Below, piece by piece: positions 8,070 through 16,186 of a stretch of 64,000 nucleotides of DNA. Position 1 is the first letter of the stretch. Each line of letters starts with the position of its first letter. The notes beneath the pieces were generated by a model, which worked only from the letters and a program-made list of their open reading frames with translations, was not told the origin of the DNA and did no database searches. The translations under genes were made by a program, and so were the position numbers. Origin of the DNA: CAVSCR01 sp963726575 (lineage in GTDB: Bacteria; Actinomycetota; Actinomycetes; JAHEKZ01); assembly GCA_963726575.1 (NCBI GenBank), contig CAVSCR010000003.1:186001-250000 (forward strand), given 5' to 3'.

Positions 8070-8627
8070 TCAGACCTCGAGCAGCTCGGCCTCTTTGTGC
8101 TTGAGCAACTCATCGATCTGGTCGGTGTGGCGGTGTGTCAGATCGTCGAGGGACTTCTCGGCCCGCCGCACGTCGTCCTCGCTCGCGTCACCGTCCTTGG
8201 AGAGCTTGTCCAAGGTGTCCTTGGCGTGACGACGCACGTTGCGAACGGATACCTTCGCGTCCTCCGCCTTGTGCTTGGCGACCTTGATGTACTCCTTGCG
8301 CCGCTCCTCGGTCAGGGGCGGGAACGCGATCCGGATCACCACGCCGTCGTCGACCGGGTTCACGCCGAGGTCTGAGTCACGGATGGCCTTCTCGATGTTG
8401 TTCAACGCACCCTTGTCGTAGGGTGTCACGACCATGAGCGTCGGCTCCGGCGACGCGAACGACGCGAGCTGGTTCACCGGCGTCGGGCTGCCGTAGTAGT
8501 CAGCGACGATCTTGTTGAACATGGCCGGGTTCGCGCGCCCGGTTCTGATGCCGGCGAAGTCCTCCTTGGCCACACCGACTGCCTTGGTCATCTTGGCTTC
8601 GGCGTCTGCGAGGGTCTCGGGGATCAC
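8070..8627 (-). CDS. frr: Ribosome recycling factor
   Basis: A 185-residue protein of normal length for RRF, which with EF-G splits the post-termination ribosome. Diagnostic segments are the FAGIRTGRANPAMF helix, YYGSPTPVNQLASF, and the C-terminal RRHAKDTLDKL three-helix bundle end. It lies 14 nt after pyrH and is read in the same direction as rpsB-tsf-pyrH-frr-cdsA, a deeply conserved order. No anomalies. Confidence 0.97.
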   Translation of the reverse strand: MIPETLADAEAKMTKAVGVAKEDFAGIRTGRANPAMFNKIVADYYGSPTPVNQLASFASPEPTLMVVTPYDKGALNNIEKAIRDSDLGVNPVDDGVVIRIAFPPLTEERRKEYIKVAKHKAEDAKVSVRNVRRHAKDTLDKLSKDGDASEDDVRRAEKSLDDLTHRHTDQIDELLKHKEAELLEV

Positions 8628-8641
8628 AGCGGCTCCAGTTC

Positions 8642-9412
8642 TCAGGTGGCGTTCGAGACGAGCGTGCCGATCTTCTCACCACGGACTGCCCGGGCGATGT
8701 TGCCCTCTTGCAGCAGGTTGAACACGATGATCGGGAGTCGGTTGTCACGACACAGGCTGAACGCGGTGGCGTCGGCCACCTTGAGGTCGCGCGCCAGTAC
8801 CTCGTCGTAGGACAAGACGTCGAACTTCACTGCGTCAGGATGCGTCTTGGGGTCTGCGTCGTAGACGCCATCGACACTCTTGGCCATCAGCACCACCTCG
8901 GCACCAATCTCGAGGGCGCGTTGGGCGGCGGTGGTGTCGGTGGAGAAGTACGGTGCTCCGAGACCGGCACCGAAGATGACCACGCGCCCCTTCTCGAGGT
9001 GGCGGATCGCGCGCAACGGGACGTACGGCTCGGCCACCTGGCCCATGGTGATCGCGGTCTGGACCCGCGTCTCGATGTCCTGCTTCTCCAGGAAGTCCTG
9101 CATCGCCAGGCAGTTCATGACCGTGCCGAGCATGCCCATGTAGTCAGCCCGGGTGCGGTCCACGCCACGCGCCGACAGCTCGGCGCCGCGGAAGTAGTTC
9201 CCACCGCCGATCACGACGGCGATCTCCGTGCCCTGCCGAACCACCTCGGCCACCTGTCGGGCGATGTCGCCCACGACATCGGGGTCGACGCCCAACCCGC
9301 CACCACCGGAGAACGCCTCGCCGGAGAGCTTGAGCATCACTCGGTGGTAGCCGGCCGCCGGGCCCCGCATCGAAGCCGCCGCCGGTTCGGTGTCCTCATG
9401 GGGTCCGGTCAC
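8642..9412 (-). CDS. pyrH: UMP kinase
   Basis: A 256-residue amino-acid-kinase-fold enzyme phosphorylating UMP to UDP. Motifs: MLKLSGEAFSG near residue 26, VVIGGGNYFRG near 66, DYMGMLGTVMN, and the late DGVYDADPKTHPDA. GTG at 9412 is the start, with GGAG about 9 nt upstream; the first ~20 residues are an extra, weakly conserved tail, and a second ATG (M15) could also serve. It sits between tsf and frr as in most bacteria. Confidence 0.96.
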   Translation of the reverse strand: MTGPHEDTEPAAASMRGPAAGYHRVMLKLSGEAFSGGGGLGVDPDVVGDIARQVAEVVRQGTEIAVVIGGGNYFRGAELSARGVDRTRADYMGMLGTVMNCLAMQDFLEKQDIETRVQTAITMGQVAEPYVPLRAIRHLEKGRVVIFGAGLGAPYFSTDTTAAQRALEIGAEVVLMAKSVDGVYDADPKTHPDAVKFDVLSYDEVLARDLKVADATAFSLCRDNRLPIIVFNLLQEGNIARAVRGEKIGTLVSNAT

Positions 9413-9465
9413 GGCAACGGCTCCTTAGGCCAACGGGTCTCGTCGTGCGGTCGGTCGAGTGTGCC

Positions 9466-10285
9466 CTAGGACTGGCCGACCTCGAAACGGGCGAACTGCC
9501 GGACGATGACGCCGGCCTCTTGAAGCTGCTGGCCGACCGACTTCTTGTTGTCGGTCACGGATGGCTGCTCCAGGAGCACGACCTGCTTGAAGAAGCCCTG
9601 CACGCGGCCGTCCACGATCTTGGACAGCGCCGCCTCGGGCTTGCCCTCCTCGCGGGCGGTTGCCTCGGCAATCCGACGCTCGCTCTCGACGACGTCGGCA
9701 GGCACGTCGTCGCGGCTGACGTACTCCGGACGCATCGCCGCGATCTGCATAGCAGCGGTGCGGGCCGCTTCGTCGTTTCCGCCGTCGTAGGCGACGAGCA
9801 CGCCCACGGCGGGGGGCAGGTCACTCGCCCGACGGTGCAGGTACACCGCGACCGGTGCGTCGAGCACGCTGACTCGGCCGAGCTCGAGCTTCTCACCGAT
9901 CACGACCGCGAGCGCGTCGATCGCCTGACCCACGGTCTGCTCCGACGACAAAGGGGCGGCCAACAAGGCCTCCCGGTCGGAGGGCCGCGACTTCGCTGCC
10001 ACATCGGCGATGGAGGCGGCGAGCTCCTGGAACTGCTCGTTCTTGGCGACGAAGTCGGTCTCGCAGTTCAACTCGACCAGAGCCGCGTCCGCCGAGGCCA
10101 CCAGTCCGTTCGCAGCGGTTCGTTCGGCGCGCTTGCCGAGGCTCTTGGCGCCCTTTGATGCGCAGGACCTCGATGGCCTGGTCGAAGTCGCCGTCGGTCT
10201 CCTGCAGCGCCTTCTTGCTGTCCATCATCCCGGCGCCGGTGGCGTCGCGCAGCTTCTTGATGTCAGCGGCGGTGAAGTTCGCCAT
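9466..10285 (-). CDS. tsf: Elongation factor Ts, interrupted by a single-base insertion
   Basis: EF-Ts recycles EF-Tu-GDP to EF-Tu-GTP. The N-terminal part starts at ATG 10285 (MANFTAADIKKLRDATGAGMM, then DSKKALQ) and keeps the frame as far as EVLRIKG at about 10151. The rest is in another frame: SADAALVELNCETDFVAKNEQF through to the stop at 9466. One extra base in the CCCTTT run at 10151-10156 explains the break: ATC-AAA-GGG should read ATC-AAG-GGC. With it removed the protein is 272 residues, the normal length. The gene is essential in bacteria, so a sequencing or assembly error is likely; see findings. Confidence 0.92.
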
Positions 10286-10366
10286 GGGAGAGCAGTGCCT
10301 TTCGGTCGAGTCAGTCGCGCAGGCGACATGGGTGAGCAGACGGGAGGAGCCGCGGTCACACTGCGG

Positions 10367-11251
10367 CTACTCGGCGACCTCCACGGTCGCTTCGACAACG
10401 GTCGCTTCGACAACGGTCGCTTCGACGACGCTCGCGTCGGGGACGAGCACGGGCTCGACGGGTGCCTGCCCGGGCGTGAGCAGCTCGCGCTCCCACTCGG
10501 CCAGGGGTTCGTCGGTGGCCAGCTCGGCACCGGCCGGCTTCTCGTCAGTCGCTGCCGCACCGGCGCGGGCCATGAGGCCATCGGCGACCGCGTCGGCGAT
10601 CACGCGGGTGAGCAGGGCGACCGAGCGGATCGCGTCGTCGTTGCCCGGGATCGGGTACTGCACCTCGTCCGGGTCGCAGTTGGTGTCGAGGATCGCGATG
10701 ACCGGCAGACCCAGCTTGCGCGCCTCGTCGACGGCGATGTGCTCCTTCTTGGTGTCGACGATCCACAGCGCGCTCGGCACTCGCTGCATGTCGCGGATGC
10801 CACCGAGGGTCTTCTCCAGCTTGTCCTTCTCCCGACGCATCATCAGGAGTTCCTTCTTGGTGACACCGGAGGCTGCCACGTCGTCGAAGTCGACGAGCTC
10901 CAGCTCCTTGAGGCGCTGCAGCCGCTTGTGCACGGTCTGGAAGTTGGTGAGCATGCCGCCGAGCCAGCGCTCGTTGACGTAGGGCATCCCGACCCGGGTG
11001 GCCTGCTCCGCGATCGCCTCTTGCCCCTGCTTCTTGGTGCCGACGAAGAGGATCGAGCCGCCGTGGGCCACGGTCTCCTTGACGAACTCGTAGGCACGGT
11101 CGATGTAGGACAGCGACTGCTGCAAGTCGATGATGTAGATGCCGTTGCGCTCGGTGAAGATGAACCGCTTCATCTTCGGGTTCCACCGACGGGTCTGGTG
11201 CCCGAAGTGGACGCCGCTCTCGAGCAGCTGCTTCATGGTGACGACGGCCAT
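10367..11251 (-). CDS. rpsB: 30S ribosomal protein S2
   Basis: A 294-residue S2. Start at ATG 11251 (MAVVTMKQLLESGVHFGHQT) with GAGGAG about 9 nt upstream. Family marks include RWNPKMKRFIF, ERNGIYIIDLQ, FVGTKKQ and VDTKKEHIAVDEA. The core ends near residue 230. The C-terminal ~60 residues are an acidic Ala/Val/Glu tail encoded partly by a 15-bp tandem repeat. It heads the rpsB-tsf-pyrH-frr-cdsA unit and is divergent from the M23 peptidase. Confidence 0.96.
   Translation of the reverse strand: MAVVTMKQLLESGVHFGHQTRRWNPKMKRFIFTERNGIYIIDLQQSLSYIDRAYEFVKETVAHGGSILFVGTKKQGQEAIAEQATRVGMPYVNERWLGGMLTNFQTVHKRLQRLKELELVDFDDVAASGVTKKELLMMRREKDKLEKTLGGIRDMQRVPSALWIVDTKKEHIAVDEARKLGLPVIAILDTNCDPDEVQYPIPGNDDAIRSVALLTRVIADAVADGLMARAGAAATDEKPAGAELATDEPLAEWERELLTPGQAPVEPVLVPDASVVEATVVEATVVEATVEVAE
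10385..10429. repeat. 15-bp tandem repeat in the rpsB tail (3 copies)
   Basis: Three copies of GGTCGCTTCGACAAC, the last ending GACGAC. Read on the minus strand they encode VVEAT three times in the S2 C-terminal tail. Because the unit is a multiple of three, copy-number change would preserve the frame. Confidence 0.85.
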
Positions 11252-11432
11252 GGCCGTTGGCTCCTCACCTGCGGCGACGTTGCTGCCGCAGTGCCTCGGT
11301 TCTTCGCCGCCGACGGTCGCCGGTGGCCCTGACGCCCGGTCGGCGCGAGCCGTCACGGGACGGACCGAGTGGCCGGTGGCCGCTGCTGCGGCCTGGGCGT
11401 GCGATGTCACCTCGCGAACGAGGCGCGCCAGC

Positions 11433-11461
11433 AGTCTACGCAGGGCTGCCGGCCGGCGGAA
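11433..11461 (-). promoter_or_regulatory. Candidate rpsB promoter
   Basis: In the 325-bp gap between rpsB and the M23 gene, the minus strand has a TAGACT -10 box at 11438-11433, a good TANNNT match, with a weak -35 (TTCCGC, 11461-11456) exactly 17 nt upstream. This would give a leader of about 175 nt, long enough for S2 autoregulation, though no structure was worked out. The rest of the gap shows no gene; no promoter for the plus-strand M23 gene could be picked out. Confidence 0.3.
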
Positions 11462-11576
11462 ATCCGTCGGTCCGCCCCGAGGACTTGGCGTCCACACCCA
11501 CCGGGTGACGAGCCTGCCGTCCTCAGCCCGACCGTCGCGCCCCGTGCGAGGCTCCGGTCTGATCCAGCCTGCTGCG

Positions 11577-12326
11577 ATGCGCCCGCCTGACCTCACTCGC
11601 TGGCCCCGTCGGCTGGCTCTGCTCCTCCTGCTCGTGGTCTTCGTCCTGACCGTGTCCGCCTGGGCCGCCGGTCCCAGCCGGGCCGCGACCCGTGGCTGGC
11701 GGTGGCCGGTGACCCCGGCCACGGTGGTGCGCGGGTTCACTGCCGACGACCAGCCCTACGGACCGGGGCACCGCGGAGTGGACCTGTCTGCCCACGAAGG
11801 CGAGCCGGTTCACGCTGCCGCTGACGGGGTCGTCAGCTTCGTCGGCTGGGTGGCCGGCCGTCCCCTGGTCGTGATCGCCCACGCCCACAACCTGCGCACC
11901 ACCTACGAACCGGTCAACCCGCTCGTGCAGGTGGGCGAGGTGGTCAGCGGCGGCCAGCCGATCGGCATCGTGGCGGCCCAGCCGTGGCACTGCGGGTGGT
12001 CCGTGTGCCTGCACTGGGGTCTGCGCCAGGGAGCGCGGTATCTCGACCCCTTGGTGATGCTGGACGCAGGACCGCCGCGGCTGCTCCCGCTGTCGCCGGC
12101 CATGCCGGGGTCGACCGCGTCGACCGCGCCGTCGACGGCGTCGTCGGCAACGACCGGGTCGTCAGCCGACGTGACCCACCCACTGCCGGCCCCGGTCGCC
12201 CTGGGTGTGGCCGCAGTGTCGGCCGCAGCCTCAGTCGGAGTCTGCGTCGGGCTGCTCAGCGCAGGTCGAGCTCGGCGACTCCGAGGGCGCGGGCGATCCG
12301 CGACCACTGCTCCTGATGCGCGCTGA
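11577..12326 (+). CDS. M23-family cell-wall peptidase, membrane anchored
   Basis: A 249-residue exported protein. A signal anchor lies at about residues 13-32, then an M23 (lysostaphin-like) domain: first zinc ligands in GHRGVDLSA, then a CLHWGL segment where the family has HxH. The His before Trp is kept and the first position is Cys, which I recall as common in this actinobacterial subgroup. After a Ser/Thr/Ala-rich linker a second hydrophobic segment sits near the C-terminus. It should cut peptidoglycan cross-bridges outside the membrane. Such a gene next to rpsB is typical of actinobacteria. Its last 71 nt overlap the convergent phosphatase gene. Confidence 0.85.
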   Translation: MRPPDLTRWPRRLALLLLLVVFVLTVSAWAAGPSRAATRGWRWPVTPATVVRGFTADDQPYGPGHRGVDLSAHEGEPVHAAADGVVSFVGWVAGRPLVVIAHAHNLRTTYEPVNPLVQVGEVVSGGQPIGIVAAQPWHCGWSVCLHWGLRQGARYLDPLVMLDAGPPRLLPLSPAMPGSTASTAPSTASSATTGSSADVTHPLPAPVALGVAAVSAAASVGVCVGLLSAGRARRLRGRGRSATTAPDAR

Positions 12327-13098
12327 CGAGCAAACCCCGGCCGGTCTGCGCCGGCGCGTACGGCGTGCCGTCGAAGCGTCGGGCCGTACCTCCGGTCTCG
12401 GCCACCAGCAGGGCGCCCGCGGCGTGGTCCCACGGATGGGTCCGGCCGTACAAGGCGAACCCGACCGAGCCGAGAGCGAGCCGGGGGTAGGTGATGCACG
12501 CCGCGCGGGGACCAGCGGTGACGTCGCCGAAACCGGCCGACGCAGCGGCTTCGTCGACGCGCCGCGCAGCGACGCGGTCGAGGAAGGCGGTGTGGGTGTA
12601 CGCCACGATCGCGCCCGGATCCCATGGCGCGGCGACCCGGCGCGCCAGCCGCACGCCGTTGCGGTACGCACCCGAGCCCAGTTCGGCCACGTACATCTCC
12701 TGGTGCAGCGGCTGCCAGATCCAAGCCGCCACGGTGACCCCTTGCTCGACGAGGGCGAGCATCGTTCCCACGTCGGGACGTCCGGCGATGAAGTTGCTGG
12801 TGCCGTCGAGCGGGTCCAGCACCCAGTACCGCGGCGTCCGCAGCACCCGATCGGCCATTGTCGGATCGTCGGCCGCCGCCTCCTCCCCGAGCACCGGGGC
12901 GTCGGGCAGCATCACGGCCAGCGCAGCGGTGATCTCCTGCTCGGTCTCGACGTCGGCGACGGTCACGGCCTCGCCGTGCGCCTTGTGGCGGACGTCCTGG
13001 TCGGCCAGCGCTCGGAATCGGGGGACGATGAGCCGGGCGGCAACGTCGCGGAGCAGCTCGCTGACGTCGTCGACGTCGAGGTCGGTCAACACCGGCAC
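12256..13098 (-). CDS. Inositol-monophosphatase-family phosphatase
   Basis: A 280-residue Mg-dependent, Li-sensitive-type phosphatase. The metal-binding motifs are GEEAAAD near residue 71, then WVLDPLDGTSNF near residue 92 (the D-P-x-D-G-T core), and HPWDHAAGALLVAETGG near residue 223 (the second signature). Substrate could be inositol-1-phosphate, histidinol phosphate or fructose-1,6-bisphosphate; the family does not allow a choice by eye. It starts 17 nt after whiG and overlaps tail-to-tail with the M23 gene. Confidence 0.87.
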   Translation of the reverse strand: MPVLTDLDVDDVSELLRDVAARLIVPRFRALADQDVRHKAHGEAVTVADVETEQEITAALAVMLPDAPVLGEEAAADDPTMADRVLRTPRYWVLDPLDGTSNFIAGRPDVGTMLALVEQGVTVAAWIWQPLHQEMYVAELGSGAYRNGVRLARRVAAPWDPGAIVAYTHTAFLDRVAARRVDEAAASAGFGDVTAGPRAACITYPRLALGSVGFALYGRTHPWDHAAGALLVAETGGTARRFDGTPYAPAQTGRGLLVSAHQEQWSRIARALGVAELDLR

Positions 13099-13115
13099 TC
13101 AGCGCCTGGTGGCTG

Positions 13116-14042
13116 CTACTGCGGCGCTTCGGCGAGCTTGGTCCGCAGCTGCAGCACGGCCTTCGTGTGCATCTGGCAGATCCGGCTCTCGGTGACCCCG
13201 AGCACCTGGCCGATCTCGGCCAGGGTGAGTCCTTCGTAGTAGTACAGCGTCACCACGATCTTCTCCCGCTCCGGGAGCTGGTTGATCGCCTTCGCCAACA
13301 GGTACTTGGTCTCCTCGGACTCGAAGGCCGCCACCGGGTCCTCGGCCTTGGTGTCCTCGAGGGTGTCGACGAGGCTGAGCTTGTCGCCCTTCTCGCCCCC
13401 CACATTGAGCAGCTCGTCGAGCGCGACGACGTTGACGAACGAGACCTGACTGAAGATCTGGTGCAGCTCGCCGAGGCTGATCCCCATCTCCTCGGCCACT
13501 TCCGCCTCGGTCGGCGTACGGTGCAGATCGCCCTCGAGCCGGGCGTAGGCGCGCTCGATCTCGCGAGCCTTGTAGCGCACCGAACGCGGGATCCAGTCGA
13601 TGGCGCGCAGCTCGTCGATGATCGCACCGCGAATGCGGCTGATCGCGTAGGTCTCGAACTTGATGGCCCGCTCGAGGTCGAAGCGCTCGATGGCATCGAT
13701 CAGACCGAAGATCCCGTACGAGACGAGGTCAGCCTGCTCGATGTTGGGCGGCAGACCGACCCCGACCCGGCCCGCGACGTACTTGACCAAGGGCGAGTAG
13801 TGAAGGATCAGCCGCTCCCGCAGGGCCGGCTCGGCGGTGTCCTTGAACTGCTCCCACAGCGTGCGCAACGCCGCGTCGGCGTCGGCCCGGGCCGCCGCCT
13901 CCTCGTCGAACTCCTCGAACTCCTCCACGACCTCCTCCGCGGCTGCGTCCACGGTCTGGTCCGCGGCTGCGTCCGCGGCGGCGGCAGGGGCGTCCGCGGA
14001 TTCCGCGGCGGTGCCACTACGCCCGCGGGTGCGCTTGGTCAT
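13116..14042 (-). CDS. whiG: WhiG/FliA-family sigma-28 factor
   Basis: A 308-residue sigma factor with regions 2, 3 and 4. Region 2 has HYSPLVKYVAGRVGVGLPPNIEQADLVSYG split by family-typical residues, then DAIERFDLERAIKFETYA. Region 3 has RSVRYKAREIERAYARLE. Region 4 ends with YYYEGLTLAEIGQVLGVTESRICQMHTKA, the -35 helix-turn-helix. The first ~55 residues are an extra acidic Ala/Asp/Glu tail. In Streptomyces WhiG drives sporulation, in motile actinobacteria the same family drives flagella; no flagellar genes are visible here. It overlaps xerC by 26 nt. Confidence 0.9.
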   Translation of the reverse strand: MTKRTRGRSGTAAESADAPAAAADAAADQTVDAAAEEVVEEFEEFDEEAAARADADAALRTLWEQFKDTAEPALRERLILHYSPLVKYVAGRVGVGLPPNIEQADLVSYGIFGLIDAIERFDLERAIKFETYAISRIRGAIIDELRAIDWIPRSVRYKAREIERAYARLEGDLHRTPTEAEVAEEMGISLGELHQIFSQVSFVNVVALDELLNVGGEKGDKLSLVDTLEDTKAEDPVAAFESEETKYLLAKAINQLPEREKIVVTLYYYEGLTLAEIGQVLGVTESRICQMHTKAVLQLRTKLAEAPQ

Positions 14043-15012
14043 ACGCCCTCTTCAGTCGCTCGACGGAGACATGCGTGTAGATCTGGGTGGTGGCGAGCGT
14101 AGCGTGGCCCAGGAACTCCTGAACGCTGCGGAGGTCCGCGCCCCCCTCCAGAAGATGGGTCGCCGCGGTGTGCCGCAGGCCGTGTGGACCGAGATCCGGG
14201 GCGTCGGGCACGCTGCGCAACCGTCGATGGACCAGGGTGCGGACCGCCCGTTGGTCCAGACGCCCGCCGCGCGCGCCCAGGAACATCGCCGGCCCTGACG
14301 AGGCACCTGCCAGGCGAGGGCGGCCCGTCTCCAGCCACACGTCCAAGGCTCTCAACGCAGGCTGCCCCAGCGGGACCGTGCGCTCCTTGTCCCCCTTGCC
14401 GAGCACCCGCACCGTTTGGCGTTGGTGGTCGACGTCGACCACGTCCAGCCCCACGAGCTCGCCTACCCGAAGGGCGCTGGAGTAGAGCAGCTCCAGCACC
14501 GCGCTGTCACGAAGCTCGAGCGCCCGGGCACGCGGATCGTCGGTGGGCGGGGTCTGGTCCGCTGGCGACTCGGTGCTGCCCCTCGTGTCGCCGGGCGTGC
14601 TGCTCGGCTCGAGCAGCTCCCGAACCTGGTCCTGGCGCAGCACCGATGGCAGCGTGCGGTGGGGTCGGGGTCGTTGCAGGTGCAGACCTGGATCGGAGGC
14701 GAGTTCACCCCGCTGCACCAGGAACGCTGTGAACGCCCGGGCACCTGACGTGCGGCGCGCCAGGGTGGTGCGTGCCCGACCGCGGGTGGCCTGCTGAGCC
14801 AGCCAGCTGCGCACGACGGACAGGTCGAGCCCGGCGGGGTCGTCGACGCCTCGCCGGGCCGCGTGCTCCAGCAGTGAGGCGGCGTCGCCCACGTACGCGC
14901 GCACCGACGCGGTCGCCAGGCCACGTCCGGCCCTCAGGTGCACCTCGAAATCGGCCAGCGCCTGAGCGCCCGCCTCGTTGAGCCCACCCGCCTCACTCGT
15001 CCTGCGCGTCAC
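14017..15012 (-). CDS. xerC: Tyrosine recombinase XerC/XerD family
   Basis: A 331-residue site-specific recombinase that resolves chromosome dimers at dif. The N-terminal SAM-like core-binding domain covers residues ~15-100. The catalytic set is visible: Arg in SALRVGEL, Lys in GKGDKER, HGLRH, and the final GHATLATTQIYTH with the nucleophile Tyr. An insert of about 35 Ser/Thr/Pro-rich residues lies before the first catalytic motif (PSSTPGDTRGSTESPADQ), which is unusual. GTG 15012 is the start. The family can also serve as phage integrase, but context (dprA, whiG) argues for the housekeeping enzyme. Confidence 0.9.
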   Translation of the reverse strand: MTRRTSEAGGLNEAGAQALADFEVHLRAGRGLATASVRAYVGDAASLLEHAARRGVDDPAGLDLSVVRSWLAQQATRGRARTTLARRTSGARAFTAFLVQRGELASDPGLHLQRPRPHRTLPSVLRQDQVRELLEPSSTPGDTRGSTESPADQTPPTDDPRARALELRDSAVLELLYSSALRVGELVGLDVVDVDHQRQTVRVLGKGDKERTVPLGQPALRALDVWLETGRPRLAGASSGPAMFLGARGGRLDQRAVRTLVHRRLRSVPDAPDLGPHGLRHTAATHLLEGGADLRSVQEFLGHATLATTQIYTHVSVERLKRAYDQAHPRA

Positions 15013-15070
15013 CGCCCCACCGTGCGTGGTCGGGGCGACGCTGGCAAGTACCCGCGCGGAGAGTCGGGCC

Positions 15071-16186
15071 TCACCCTGACGCCAGGCGCCACCCGTGGCG
15101 GGTCGCCTCGACCAGCCCCAGGACGGCCAACCGGTTCAGGGCGCCCATGACCAGCACGGCGTCGAGGCCCGCCGCCACCGCGACGTCCGCAGCCGCCACG
15201 GCCTCGCGAGCCGGCAGCGCATCGAAGACCCGCAACGTCACCGGGTCGAGCCCGTCTGTGGCTCGGCGCGGGACCCGCGGTGGTGGCGCCAGCTCGCCGA
15301 TCAGCCCCACCGCCTCGATCACCTCCGACGCGGTCGTGACCAGCTGGGCGCCGGCCTCACGGACCAGCCGATGGACTCCGGCCGATGCCGCCGACGTCAC
15401 GGGTCCTGGCACGCCGAGCACCGACCGCCCGAGCTCGGCGGCGTGCCCGGCGGTGTTGAGCGCCCCCGACCTCAGGGCCGCCTCCACGACGACCGTGCCG
15501 CGCGTGATCGCGGCGATCACCCGGTTGCGCTGCAGGAAGCGTGAGCGAGTGGGATGACACCCCGGCGGCAGCTCAGACGCGAGGGTGCCCTGCTGCGCCA
15601 CCTGTTCGAGCAGGGTCGTGTTGCCCAGCGGGTAGACCACGTCGACACCGCAGGCGAGCACCGCAACGGTGGAGCCGCCGAGGCCGGCCCCGAACGAGGT
15701 AAGGGCACCCCGGTGGGCGGCCGCATCGATGCCGTAGGCACCACCGCTGACCACGGCCCATCCGGCGTCGGCCAGCTCGGCCGACAGGTCGGCCGCCACT
15801 GTGACGCCATAAGCGGTAGCGGCTCGGGCGCCAACGACGGCCACCGAACGGACCGCGGCCAACCGCAGGTCCCCACCGCGCACGAACAGCACCAGCGGCC
15901 GGGCCGGCCCGAGGTCGTCCAGCTGGGTCGGCCACTCCCCGTCGCCGGGAATGACGACCCGCCCGCCGCAGGCGGACAGGGCTGCCAGCGAGGCCTCGGC
16001 GTCGACGGCGGGTAGCCGGGCCGCATAGTTGCGTCGGCCCGGCAGGCCACCACGCCTGGCCCGGATCCGCTCCACGACCGGCCGGGCGCCGAGTCGCTGG
16101 ACCTGCTGCCCGAGCGCGGCATCACCTGGTTCGCTCAACGCGGCCAGCTCGACGCGGGCCCGCACCTCGTCGGCCCGCGGGCTCAT
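15071..16186 (-). CDS. dprA: DNA-processing protein DprA
   Basis: A 371-residue protein that in transformable bacteria loads RecA onto incoming single-stranded DNA. The Rossmann-type core contains VAVVGARAATAYG, then SGGAYGIDAAAHRGAL and LQRNRVIAA with TVVVEAALRSGALNTA. The C-terminal winged-helix domain (residues ~310-371) is present. ATG 16186 overlaps the comM stop (ATGA). The comM-dprA pairing is common in bacteria, and in actinobacteria it occurs in species not known to be naturally competent. Confidence 0.92.
   Translation of the reverse strand: MSPRADEVRARVELAALSEPGDAALGQQVQRLGARPVVERIRARRGGLPGRRNYAARLPAVDAEASLAALSACGGRVVIPGDGEWPTQLDDLGPARPLVLFVRGGDLRLAAVRSVAVVGARAATAYGVTVAADLSAELADAGWAVVSGGAYGIDAAAHRGALTSFGAGLGGSTVAVLACGVDVVYPLGNTTLLEQVAQQGTLASELPPGCHPTRSRFLQRNRVIAAITRGTVVVEAALRSGALNTAGHAAELGRSVLGVPGPVTSAASAGVHRLVREAGAQLVTTASEVIEAVGLIGELAPPPRVPRRATDGLDPVTLRVFDALPAREAVAAADVAVAAGLDAVLVMGALNRLAVLGLVEATRHGWRLASG

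Noticed and set aside
9466..10101. Reading the distal tsf part as a separate gene starting at an internal Met
   Set aside because: It lacks the N-terminal EF-Tu-binding domain, which is present in the adjacent frame; a single-base error explains the split better.
10385..10429. The rpsB 15-bp repeat as a possible non-coding regulatory repeat
   Set aside because: It lies wholly within the rpsB frame and keeps it; the protein-tail explanation is sufficient.
11252..11576. A possible extra gene in the rpsB/M23 divergent gap
   Set aside because: Frames there are uninterrupted only because of high GC, with no ribosome site or domain; it is better read as promoter and leader sequence.
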